Source of the DNA: Acanthaster planci
Taxonomy: Eukaryota; Echinodermata; Asteroidea; Valvatida; Acanthasteridae
Direction: 5' to 3'
NCBI RefSeq assembly: GCF_001949145.1
Contig: NW_019091593.1
Location: forward strand, 220,101 to 284,100
DNA length: 64,000 nt
A program made the position numbers and the translations under genes. Shown piece after piece: positions 1 to 10,512 of this stretch. The notes below the pieces were generated by a model, which was not told where the DNA came from, ran no database searches, and saw only the letters and a list, made by a program, of their open reading frames with translations. How positions within the stretch are numbered: the stretch's first letter is position 1; every line of letters starts with the position of its first letter.

Positions 1-1396
1 GACCTTGCTCTTCTCAGCAACTTGGAAGATACATCTTTTCAATCCAAGTCTCAGAGGAAAACTTAAAAACAAAATCTTCAGTCACTTCCGAGCATCAGCG
101 AGCAATCCTCCAAGATACGAAAAGGACAATCTGCCCCCCTCGCCACATGACGTTATTTGTCTACCGGTATGGATTGCCTTGAATTACTTTCGCTGAAACT
201 ACGCAACCTCCAGCCCGTCCCGATACATATACTGTGTGGCTGTCACCTCTCCTCTCAGCCCCCCCTGCATTCTCCGTCGCCGTGGCATCCGCCGACCTAT
301 TCTTTAGTGGCTAATTAAATTGAGGATGCTGCTCCTGATCATCCCCCGAAAAGGATCAAAGCCCGGTACAAATACCACCGACACCAGGCCCACAAAAGCT
401 GCAATTATGGTCCAATTTGAGTCTCTGAGTGGGCTTCGTTTTGTTGTGCTTGCAATTTGTTGTCAGACCGCATTGGTTCCCAATAAGTTGATGTGCAGCA
501 AACAAGACAGCCCTCCAGCGACTGACACGAACGGCCACTTGTCCCCAGACTGCAAAACGGAAACAAGAAACTCTCCCTGTCGAGAGGACTCTTCGTTTTG
601 CATACAAATTATTTTAAACTGCCTCTGGAAAAAAAGACATTGAAAGTTGACAAAAGACCTTCACTTTCCGTCAAATAATTTAATCTTATGCACTGTGACA
701 AAATTTTGAAACAAAATTTATTCATCAATATTATATTGAATTGTTTTGGCACTCGACATATCCCTTGATGACATCATTCTAGGTGTCTCCTGGTTTCAGC
801 CCCTATGGGGGATTGTATGACTTACCTGCATTTTCAACCAACTTGTCGAATTACAAACCGTTGGTACTTCTACTCGCTAAAAAGGAAGTGATGAATCCCA
901 GTTACATCAGTTGGGTCAGTGACAACACTTTGAAAGTTTTTAATCCAGCATCTTAATAGCCAAGCCCAAGTACCCAACGTTAATTCAAACCTTTTCAAAA
1001 TTTGTCCGTGACATGGTTGAATCTGCATTTTAAGCGTTCACTCTTAAAACAACCTAGTCAAAATTGTGACTGATTTTCCTAGTTGTTCAAAATTGATTAC
1101 GGATTCATTCAAACACACACGCTTACGTTGGCAAATCATGCTTTCTGACAAGATTCCTATTCAACGCACTTTTGAAATACCAATGAACTGACTGAAAAAA
1201 ACATAGTCAGGTTGACTAATTTCAAGTTGCACCCAGCTGATCCTGATGAGCTAGTCAAATTTTACCGCATTCTAGTCTAATTTGACTGATCCAATAGAGT
1301 GTTGAATGAACGACTTAAAACCTAGATTTCAAGTTTAAAATAATTGGTTTTCAGCAGCTCATTCAGCAGCTATTTCAAAATCTACATTCTGTGCAG
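1..1396. other. Wnt7 intron (or upstream non-coding DNA)
   Basis: No exon is recognisable here. I looked for the other conserved Wnt exons, including the tryptophan- and glycine-rich block that normally precedes the final exon, and did not see them in any frame. The open frames present are short and resemble nothing I know. The right end (about 1370-1396) is a pyrimidine-rich stretch ending in TGTGCAG, which reads as the 3' splice site of the last Wnt7 exon. The stretch is therefore most likely intron. Confidence 0.7.
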
Positions 1397-1876
1397 GTGG
1401 TGCAAGACAACATGGCGATCGATTGCAAATGTCACGGCGTCTCGGGATCGTGCACGACCAGGACGTGCTGGACGACGCTGCCCCCGTTCCGTCAGGTCGG
1501 CAACATCCTCAAGGACAAGTACGAGAGGTCGGTCCAGGTAGAGCCGGTCCGGGCGCGGCGGACCCGCCGGCCGGCCTTCCTCAAGATCAAGGACGCCAAG
1601 AACTTCAAGAAGCCCCGCCGCACGGACATGGTGTACCTCCAGCGCTCGCCCAACTACTGCGACCGCGACCCCCGGGTGGGCTCACTGGGCACGGTGGGCC
1701 GGCAGTGCAACCGAACCTCGCTGGGCACGGACAGCTGCGACCTGATGTGCTGTGGCCGGGGATACAACACCCACCAGTACACCCGGATCTGGCAGTGCAA
1801 CTGTAAGTTCCACTGGTGCTGTTACGTCAGGTGCAACCAGTGCAGCGAGCAGACGGAAGAGTACACATGTAAATAG
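1397..1876 (+). CDS. WNT7: Wnt7, final coding exon (C-terminal 159 residues)
   Basis: Secreted Wnt ligand acting through Frizzled/LRP receptors; only the C-terminal part is in the window. After the acceptor TGTGCAG at 1391-1396 the frame opens with [14 protein letters not shown]. The CHGVSGSC block contains the serine that Porcupine acylates in Wnt proteins. Next come [19 protein letters not shown] and a C-terminal [11 protein letters not shown] before TAG at 1874-1876. The cysteine spacing is complete for the C-terminal half. NTHQY together with [10 protein letters not shown] and the CSE(Q/R)TE ending point to the Wnt7 subfamily. The exon is much more GC-rich than its flanks, and other frames across it are shadows. 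Missing 5' exons lie left of the window. Subfamily assignment is by eye, from remembered vertebrate Wnt7 sequences. Confidence 0.96.
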   Translation: MVQDNMAIDCKCHGVSGSCTTRTCWTTLPPFRQVGNILKDKYERSVQVEPVRARRTRRPAFLKIKDAKNFKKPRRTDMVYLQRSPNYCDRDPRVGSLGTVGRQCNRTSLGTDSCDLMCCGRGYNTHQYTRIWQCNCKFHWCCYVRCNQCSEQTEEYTCK

Positions 1877-2121
1877 GACCCTCTTTTCAAAATAGTGAAG
1901 ATAGGGAACTGAAGAGAACTTGAAAGCGTCGCCCTGATGTAGCTGGCATTACCTAAGGAAAACCCAGGATTGCTGAAGAAAAGACAGCGGTAGCATCTTA
2001 TACTTAAGGCTCCTCCGTGAACGGTAGGCTACGTAGACATCGCACGATGACGCAGACAGCGCGGGAGACTACATCGTAGTTGTCTGACCTTACACCGGAT
2101 AAGTGGATTGGATCTTCCCAA

Positions 2122-2127
2122 AATAAA
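2122..2127 (+). terminator. Possible Wnt7 polyadenylation signal
   Basis: AATAAA lies about 250 bases after the Wnt7 stop codon. It is the first canonical signal I noticed on this strand. Whether it is used cannot be told from sequence. Confidence 0.4.
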
Positions 2128-2419
2128 TGAAAGAGAAGACACACCACACTTACGCGAATAGGTATACATTATGATATATACTTTGTAAAAAATCCACTGA
2201 CAGTGTAATTGAGTACTTAGTACTCGCAATCTTCGAAGTGACCCAACTTGCCGCGTGTGGTGGAAGAGACTCGGCGCAAAGGCAATGCTGATTGACATTT
2301 TGTACTTGGGTGCTATTATGTGGGACGTGAGCCCAAGCTTTACAAAATGGAGCGAGACCGTGAGAAATGGAAAGGAATCAATGTTTGATTCTGTTATGAA
2401 GAACATGACATGTATCAGT

Positions 2420-2614
2420 CTTGTAGTCAGGACCATCACAAGACCAGACACAGGACAAGACACAAGACAAGTCACGAGTAACAGCTAGGCCAAGGCCTTG
2501 TACATGTATTTCATTTAAATAGCTAGTGGCTTGAATTCAGACGGGAAGTCTTGTGCTGTTTTTTGTGGTCTTATGAATGTCTTTAACTTAAGTGGTCTCG
2601 ACTACAACTCTGAC
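2420..2614. repeat. Palindromic dispersed repeat, copy 1
   Basis: This stretch starts TTGTAGTCAGGACCATCACA, is rich in ACAAGAC and CTTGTG words, and ends GTGGTCTCGACTACAAC. The end is roughly the reverse complement of the start, so the unit has imperfect terminal inverted repeats. A second copy, in the same orientation and with the same internal order, lies at 23670-23890 inside ATXN10. Remnants of the same words occur near 12770-12830 and 26925-26950. It looks like a small non-autonomous DNA element. Confidence 0.7.
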
Positions 2615-5600
2615 GTGTATTTTATTTATAAATCATAATTGTACAACTTTAATACGTCAACATTTCCTTTTTCCCCACAGCTACATCATGTTGGCAAGGG
2701 CTTTTTAGTACAACTTTGAGTTATAAATATTATGAATTTATGTTTTAAAATGTCTGTGTATAAATCTGACAGAAGGCCTAAACAATGCGAGTGCCCGTGT
2801 ACATAAAGCTAAGAGTTTAACATAATTGGAGATGCTTATTTATTTATCTTTAGAAAGGCGCTGCGTAGTTAAATATTAATGCAGAAAATTCAGGCTGCTC
2901 TCAGCCACGTTTGCACAACGACTGCAAACGCGTGTTTACAACTTGCCGTGTATTCTCCAACAACGTGTTGAAACTACAATCGCAAACAATGGATTTGAAT
3001 GATCGGCTGAAATAATGTTTGCCTTTATCAGGAACTTAAAAGGGTGTCAGATCAGATGAGAGATGTCTTTAGGTGTGCACAAGATAAGAGTTGGAGTGTT
3101 GAGATAATAATTTGGGCGGGAATGACTGATAAGGAGGAGGGCGTTTACCCGGCCAGACGCGCTTTGTGCGCCCACGAGTGTGTTTACAGATCGTGGTGGG
3201 GATGAGGCCTGTGGTCGTCTCTCTTCAAGACTAGACGGGTTCTCTCTTCTAGACTAGACGGGTCTATTGGACCAAAGAGAAATATTCTCCTTGTTCTATG
3301 ACTGAACACACAAAGGGCAGATTACATCCAATTTCCTGAACAGCAATCAATGAGTTGCATAGCTATATCAGAATCAAAAGAGCTTCTGGGATGTTCACTG
3401 ATTTCGGTTCGTTGCAGACTCGGAGCCATTCTGTAGAGAGGATGTAATATCGTGTAGCGATGCTATGTATATAAATACATGTATTACATATGCGACTGTT
3501 TTCCTTCAAAGAAACACTTAACTGGGGTTTCGTTGATGTTTCTCAACAGATCGCAATGGTAATTGCCATAGATCCTTTTGCGCTCTGTCACATCTTCCAG
3601 AATCCCTTGCAGTCCGCCATCTTTAACATCCGGCTGTGTGCTTTAACTACATGTTGTAGCTACGGAAGATGTTTGTGAGAAATGAATGATATCGGTGGAA
3701 ACGGTCGATCAGTTACCCTTGTTAATTACCGTGAGTGTAATTTGATTGATACTTAAACGGCAATTCATTGGATGTGGAAAACGGGCCCGAAATGTACCAG
3801 AGAGATTCAGTAAACGGTATACTGATATCGTTCATTTCATTCACACATATCAGTTTGTCCAAAATGGTGGAACCTGTGAGCCAACTGTGTTATTCCCTCC
3901 TTTTATAGCGTATGCCGTTGAAAAAAAAAAGGAAAAAAAGAAAAAAAAGGAAAAAGAAAGAAAAAAAAAGACCGACTTCCATTCTGAAAAGTACAGCGGT
4001 GCGACCGTGCAATACTTTGTGTGGTTGTACCAAATCGTGTAGCCGGCGGTGTTCCATTGTGACGACACGTCCGTTGTAGCTACCAGAGAAATATCGCTGG
4101 TAAAGTTTAAAAGCCACGGTGTCCATTTACCAATTATGAACGTAAGTCAATACAAGGAGAGGGTTTGGAGGGCAACGGAGTTCTGAGGTTTGAAAAGATT
4201 CAAGGGGGTACAGATTATAGCACAAACAGCGAGGTTTTGTTAAATGTATCAAAAAATTCGATAGGTTTCGCAAGAAGGCAAAAATCGTGCCTGCCACAGA
4301 AGTCTGTAACCACGTTTGCAAAAAAAAAGAAGACATTTGCGCGTTCTAGGCTACCTTTGACAAAAGTGAAAGAATGTTCACCTTTTCACACGTTCAAATG
4401 GCGCACGCATGAAGGTTTAAGAAAAAAAGGTAGCAACTTCCTAAAAACTATCCACACAACTCTATATATTTGTAGACAATTAGGAAACTTTAAAACTGGC
4501 TGCCGATCCCACAAAATCAGACTTCATATAGGCCCTATTCTTTTTTTCCTTTTTTTTAATATCTTATCCGATTTGATAGTGAATACAGACATCATGCAGG
4601 GGAAAACGTGGAAGTTCTTCTGATTTCTACATGGTTCACGATTTGTTCAAATGTCTGCTGTACTCAAAAGTACCTGCGGGGGTTTGTGACTCATTTGGTT
4701 GGGTACGACATGCGAGACACAAGGCACGATAGCCGTTTCGACATAATACGTGATACACGGTATCAAAGGTGTGCTCCACGCACTGTTAGATCTATAGGTA
4801 GTTTTCAATGCTGCCACTAGCTGATTTACCTATAGTCCATATTAAGTTTCTGGTTTTAGTGGGACAAATAAAACAGCCGTTGTCGGACGTCCCGTGTTTA
4901 CAGAAAGCGATAGACTTCCACTTTCGTTTTCAAGTATGGCAACAAAAGCGACCGACAATAATCCCATTATGAAGGGCAAAGACCATCACCACTCATATTC
5001 TTTGAGGGGATTATTGATTCACAAGCTGAAGTACTATATTGTAGTTGCAAAATGAATTCATATTTTGTAACGCCACTAGTGAAGTGTAACCAATTGTGAA
5101 TCGTGAATTTCAAAAGCGCTGCTTGTAAATAAATGTAAACATGTATAAACAATATTTTTGAAACCATGATGGCATAAGCACGTGTTTTGACTCTTTTTTT
5201 TATACTTTTACGACAATAAGCATTACCGTGTTAAGCCTGGTTTCCAAATCGACGTTAAGAGGCGCAAAGAGATCAGTCACCGACGATGTGCTATGATACG
5301 GACACACTTAATCCTGACTAACTAAAACATGCACGTAGACAGTCGGGAGAGTTGGATCAGGGTCAACTTTGTCGAACGTCTGCGACGAGTCGCCAGGGTA
5401 GGCTCACTAGCACACACGTTGGCATGAACAACGTCTCTCTCGCTTAGTACCTCTCATATTGCCCACTTTCTGCAGCCCCAACTTTCAACAAAATAGCTGA
5501 CCATAAACAAAACACATCAAGCTGAAGTATCAGTTTTGCTTCAAGAGACAGTACTGGCACCTAAAAATGGCATTTTATGCGAATTATTTTCGAGCTTTGG

Positions 5601-7500
5601 ATGCTACTCTATTTCATTTTTTGGGGGGGGGTGTGGCATGACGTCATCCATCAGCGTCTCTGTTTGTGTCTTATTAATGTCTTACGTGCTATCCGCGGTC
5701 GTTACGACCACGGAAACCAGGCTTTACTTTAACCGTTCAAAGCATCAGTAGAACGAATGACTGAAACCCGGTAGTTGCCTGGTACTTATTAATACAATAC
5801 TGTATTCTGCCAAGACGAGCTATCCCATAGTACACTTGCGGTCTCCCAGTATTTGTCAAAGTCTCCGCTCAAGACACACGAGATTGGCAATTTCCCATAA
5901 TCACCGCAAGTCAAAGCCTATTAGCCGCAAAAGCGTGGCCGTCAGACTTTGACAGTTCGTAGTATATCAACCAAACTCCGCTCAAAAATTTCGTAATTCG
6001 CTGTATATCGGGGGAGGGAAATAATATGTCATACTTAAAATGATACACGAGCCCTCTCTTGGGGGAAACGGCGCTTCCTGGCAGGGCTTAGCGGCCGTGA
6101 CGTTGAGAGTGGAGGCCAGGTCCAAATCAGTCAATGCAGGAAAAGATGGATCATACCTGCAGGCCGGGGTTTGCGAATACGAAAGAAAAAAGGAGGAGGC
6201 TGCCCGATATCGAACAGGGGATATGGGTGTCCTGTCAATCACCCGACCGCTGGAGGGAGTGCAGTCCCACTCAGATGCAAGCATCACAATGCAAACACAC
6301 TTTACAAAAATGGGGTTGCTACGAGTTAATTCTGTTCCGCGTTATTTTCATACGGCAAGTGTATCAATTGGGTTGACTTGAAGGCTTGCTGCTATACTTC
6401 ACGTGAAACACGCCCCCTTCGGAGCTGCAGAACTTGAACAAATTATGTCACTTCTGCCTTTGGAAATAATGTAGGCATCTCGAGGAGGAATTCTGTGTTT
6501 CACACAGACAGATCTACTACCATACAGACAGACAACCATACGTAGGAACGACAAGATTTTAAAAAGAAAAGAATACTAACATAACATTATTTTTTTCTGG
6601 TCTTGGAAGAAGGTTTGTGCGAACAGCGGCTCTGCTCTATAACCATTCTGTCTGAGCCAAACTTGAAGTTTTTGCGATCTCTTGAGCTCTGAGGAAGAAA
6701 AAGAACTCGGGAAAAATAGTTTCCACCATTAGGCACAGAATAGTTCAAAGCAATCGTTTACTTTGCGGTCACGCCCACACAAGGACCAACACACAGTGGT
6801 ACTCTAACCTATTATCTAACTTGTACAAAGTCATTTATGTACACGCAAGACTAGACCATGTTGCTAAACGCCACTTTAAGTATTCAACCATTGCCAAGGA
6901 TAAAAAAGAAGAATTATACACAAAGGAATCTATGGACTCTGGTGAGGTGTGAAATTTGGACTCGTGAAATATAGATTCAGTGATTGTACTGCACATACCT
7001 CTTTAAAGAGAAAAAAAAGGGATTGTCAGGGATATTGTCCATATAAGGCAAAAGATACAAAATTTCATTATGTACGCGACGCTGGTTCCTGCCTCGCAGT
7101 ATGTTACAACTCACTCTCTAGGAATTCAGCATAGTTTGGGGGCAACTCGCAACGTCCCAAAGCGGGGAATGTTGGCATATTGGGTTATTCGATGGAAATG
7201 AAGCGACTGTAACGTCACTTATCAATCAAATTTGTTGACTTCCCAAAAATGTCCCCGCAAACGGCTGGCCACACACGAACTGTCAGCGAGCGCGCGTGCT
7301 ACCTACTGTCAACCTGGACCACATTCAAATCCCACATGCACCCATCATGATGTCGCAACAACAACGTACAAAATTATTAAAGTGCATGTTAAGTTCTTGC
7401 ATATAGTCTCAAGGCCCTGACATGTTAGCTTCCATGAGGTAACAACCCTCGCAGTGCGTCATTCCTAGCGCACTGGTGCGGGGGACACATAATTTGATTT
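2615..7500. other. Intergenic DNA, no gene recognised
   Basis: AT-rich DNA downstream of Wnt7 with only short open frames that match nothing I recognise. It holds an A-rich low-complexity tract (about 3921-3971), a short direct repeat of GACTAGACGGGT (about 3229-3265), and a few poly-T and poly-G runs. The longest frames (for example 4165-4623) show no domain and have biased, simple composition. Confidence 0.6.
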
Positions 7501-7539
7501 TTTACTGGAGCGGCATGAATCCCCCTTTTCTCACGGCCC

Positions 7540-7705
7540 AATTTCTCCTCTCTGGATGCACGTCGAAGTTCATTAGGCTTTCCACGGCTCACCCAGCGTC
7601 GCACCCCGAGCCTCTGACCGCGCGCGGGCTCGGGTAGCCGGGTTGAAACGGCTACAGTAACCGCCAGAGTTCTCGCCGCGGCTACGGGCGGACAAAATCT
7701 AAATG
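7540..7705. other. CpG-rich block in AT-rich DNA
   Basis: A stretch of about 165 bases is conspicuously GC- and CpG-rich (for example CGCGCGGGCTCGGGTAGCC) compared with everything around it. I could not match it to rRNA or tRNA from memory, and the minus-strand frame crossing it is arginine- and alanine-rich as expected by composition alone. It could be a regulatory CpG patch or a fragment of a GC-rich element. Confidence 0.4.
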
Positions 7706-8075
7706 CCACGATCATGTCAAGTCGAGACGGGTGGATTCTTTCTGCAGCCTCTTAAGAGTGGGTGAGTTTCACTCAAGTTATGCTGTTTTTATTTTTTGGC
7801 TTTGATTGCGCGAGGAAACAGCCGAGGGCATCACAAACAAACCCCGCAGTGCGTAGCTGGCCTTACGTGCTTTGGCAGCGTTTAACCTTGTTGTCACATT
7901 AAAATGTCACGGGACAGTGGAAGGGATGCATGTTGCGATTCCAGGGAGGGGTGGATTACAAAACGCTGGGTAAACCGTCCAGACATTTCGGGTGAAGGTT
8001 CCCTGACTGCACTTGGCTGGAAGTTGACTCGAGATGCTCTTGGCAGTTACAGTTAAGGGCAAGGGTAGTGATAAT

Positions 8076-8123
8076 GGTGATGGGTAGAGTTGGGGGCGGT
8101 GGTGATGGGTAGAGTTGGGGGCG
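8076..8123. repeat. Two-copy 24-bp tandem repeat
   Basis: GGTGATGGGTAGAGTTGGGG and the following bases are repeated back to back with a 24-base period. Minus-strand frames through it give proline- and threonine-rich peptides that are artefacts of the repeat. Confidence 0.75.
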
Positions 8124-10158
8124 GTGGTGGTGCTGGTAAAGGGGTGATGAAACGTCTGTCGCGTTGACAGTGGTGAGAGCAATGATGCCACTCTTCCTCG
8201 AATGGTTTCGATGCCCTTGTCGGGAAACTACATCCAAAGCATCGAGATGATGGAGATAACGAAGATTTCTGGAGGTGGTGACAATAATATTTGTCCGTAT
8301 TTCGCATCTTCTAATGCTGACATCAACTCTCAAGAAAAAGGCAAAGTAGTTGTTAAAAAGTGTGCTGTACACTGATAAGAAAATCCGAACAAGGAATCAG
8401 GTAAATCACACTGACGCATTCAACGGCCAGGATTCGTTCTCTTTAATTATCTGATCGATGCCTGGTATTACAAGCGATGCTACCGAAATTCCAATACATA
8501 GACACAATACATTTACTGACATACATTATACATTATACATTATACATATAAATACATTTACTGAAGTCGTAAGTTCTACAAGAACACTGGAACATTGCAC
8601 AGAATCATGGTGTTAACGGCTGGTGGGTTGTGCATTTGGGAAAAAAATAAGTTGATAAGTCTAGGGAGAAAATGGAGTCTTGTAATGGGCAAGTGTTGAA
8701 ATTAGGGCATGGGGTACATAGGAGACAGGCAGGAGGTTGGGAACTGGAGTTAGGTTGAGAACGAGGATCAACTAAGGACAGGAACTGATTTTGAGAGAAT
8801 AGCGACAGGTTAGTTATACCTACAGGTTTGAGGTAGGGGAACACGGTTTGGCTTGAGCTTGGAACCAATTAAAAATGGGGAACTGGGTTTACCAAGGTTT
8901 GAAAGAGTTTGGTTTGACAAAGGGAAAGTTGTATTTGGGAATGAGGACACCTTGCTGGTAGGAACAGGGGTAAGGTCTGGACAAATTGGAAATGGAGAAG
9001 TGGGCTAACAAAAACTGGGTGGACCTTGGGAAGTAGAGTTGGAATTTGAAAGTGGTTGATAGGCGAAGCGCTGGGGTTTGGTTATGCACGATAACAGGTT
9101 CGAGACACGGGAAACTGGAGTTGGGTTTACAAACATGGGTGTATAGATTACCGAGGTGTGACGTTATTTTGAACTAGAAAGTGTGGTGCAAACAAATGGA
9201 GTACGTGTTGTGTCGGTTCATGCACCGGTTCTTGCACTAATGTGTTTACACATAATTCTGCACGTGATGTATTCACTTTGGTACTCTATTGCAAAAAACT
9301 GTTTTCTAATTTAACTTGCATTATTAACAATTTATATATAGCCATTTGTTTATCTTTTGTAAACATTGGTGCAAATTTCATGGAATGAATCCTATGGGTG
9401 CAATGATTTTCAATCAATAAACCAAATAAAAGGAAGAAGGCTGATTGGAAGTACACAATGAGGTCTTGGAAAACGTGGGGACAAGGAGGTTTCAGAAGGA
9501 GGGGGGAATCTTGGCTTTGAAACAGGTCAAGGTACTAGAGAACTTGGTCTAAGTTGGGGTGAGGTGGAAAAGTAGGAAATTACCGTGATGATAGATCAGT
9601 GCATTTTCAAACACACACAGCTGGAAAGCTACATAGCTTGGATAAGCTTTGCTGTTGAGGGTGTAATAAGGGCTACTCACTGAGGCAAGATTTAGCTGAA
9701 TGATATTTTCAAAGAATGAAGCTTGCATGTTCATGCATTATAGAGCTCACTCAAGTCTTATCATGAACTACACTGACCTGCGGGATGTCTAGGGATGCTT
9801 TTTAGACGTTGGGAGTTTTTGTTGGTGACAATCTTTTCTATTTCTATTAGTCTTCCAATGTCCTGATTTTTTTGTTACCCAATCTACACTTTTTGGAGGA
9901 ACTTGTTCTGCAGTCTTTTTTCTGTTGCTCATTCCATTGGGTGTTTGGTCGTATGCTATTTGTTTAGTTGCACTGATCGTTGCTTTTGTACCAATTTTTG
10001 TGTCAATTGCTGTTTGAATTTGCTTGAATCTTTGCACATATTTGCTTTTTTTTCCATTTTTTTAAAAGATATTATCTTCTAAAGATGGAATACTCTTATC
10101 TCTTACACTTGAGTTTAGGGGCTTGAATTGACACATCTTTTGATGGCAGTTTTATACT
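8124..10158. other. Intergenic DNA with simple repeats; includes ATXN10 3' flank
   Basis: Between about 8518 and 8553 there is an ATTATAC-type simple repeat. From about 8620 to 9130 the plus strand is a drifting G-rich pattern of AACTGGGTT- and GGTTTG-like words, perhaps a decayed minisatellite. The remainder is AT-rich with no recognised gene. Confidence 0.5.
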
Positions 10159-10164
10159 TTTATT
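10159..10164 (-). terminator. Possible ATXN10 polyadenylation signal
   Basis: TTTATT on the plus strand reads AATAAA on the minus strand, about 170 bases after the ATXN10 stop codon. A second copy lies at 10183-10188. Either could end the transcript. Confidence 0.45.
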
Positions 10165-10330
10165 TATCTTTCACAAGCCCTGTTTATTGTGTATTTTATT
10201 ATTTCTAAATATATACAAGAAATAAATAAATACATCAATTTGCCGTGACTCTGCTCGGCAAAGTGGGTGAGGCATGCATTGACCATCAGATAAGTGTTGA
10301 CAGTTGGGAGATATCACTCACTTGACCCCT

Positions 10331-10512
10331 TCACTTCTTCTTCGTTGATCGATAGTACATCCTGCCCTCCCGCCATTCGGCCTGAAACCCGTACTTTTCC
10401 AGCTGCTCGTTGTTGACCACACCCTGGTTGGACATCTCAGCAATGACCGCTTGGTTCTCGAGGTTGCCGTCGCAGAGGTTTCGGAGGGCAAAGATGGCCC
10501 ACTGGCTGATGA
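10331..10512 (-). CDS. ATXN10: ATXN10 exon 9 (last coding exon)
   Basis: The acceptor TTCCTTAG at 10513-10520 leads into a two-base phase that completes the phenylalanine of NPF, then ISQWAIFALRNLC. The exon ends in a basic tail, YYRSTKKK, before TGA at 10331-10333. It holds the end of the ataxin-10 C-terminal domain, with 60 codons including the stop. Confidence 0.95.

Noticed and set aside
1423-1806. 127-residue second frame within the Wnt7 exon
   Set aside because: A proline-, glycine- and arginine-rich shadow caused by the high GC of the exon; the Wnt frame carries all conserved cysteines.
4165-4623. 152-residue plus-strand frame downstream of Wnt7
   Set aside because: Lysine- and phenylalanine-rich sequence from A/T-rich DNA, with no motif, splice context or family resemblance.
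7540-7705. Ribosomal RNA fragment
   Set aside because: I considered it because of the GC content but could not match any conserved 18S or 28S segment from memory.
7956-8372. 138-residue minus-strand frame rich in proline and histidine
   Set aside because: Its composition comes from the 24-bp tandem repeat at 8076-8123; no start context or domain supports it.
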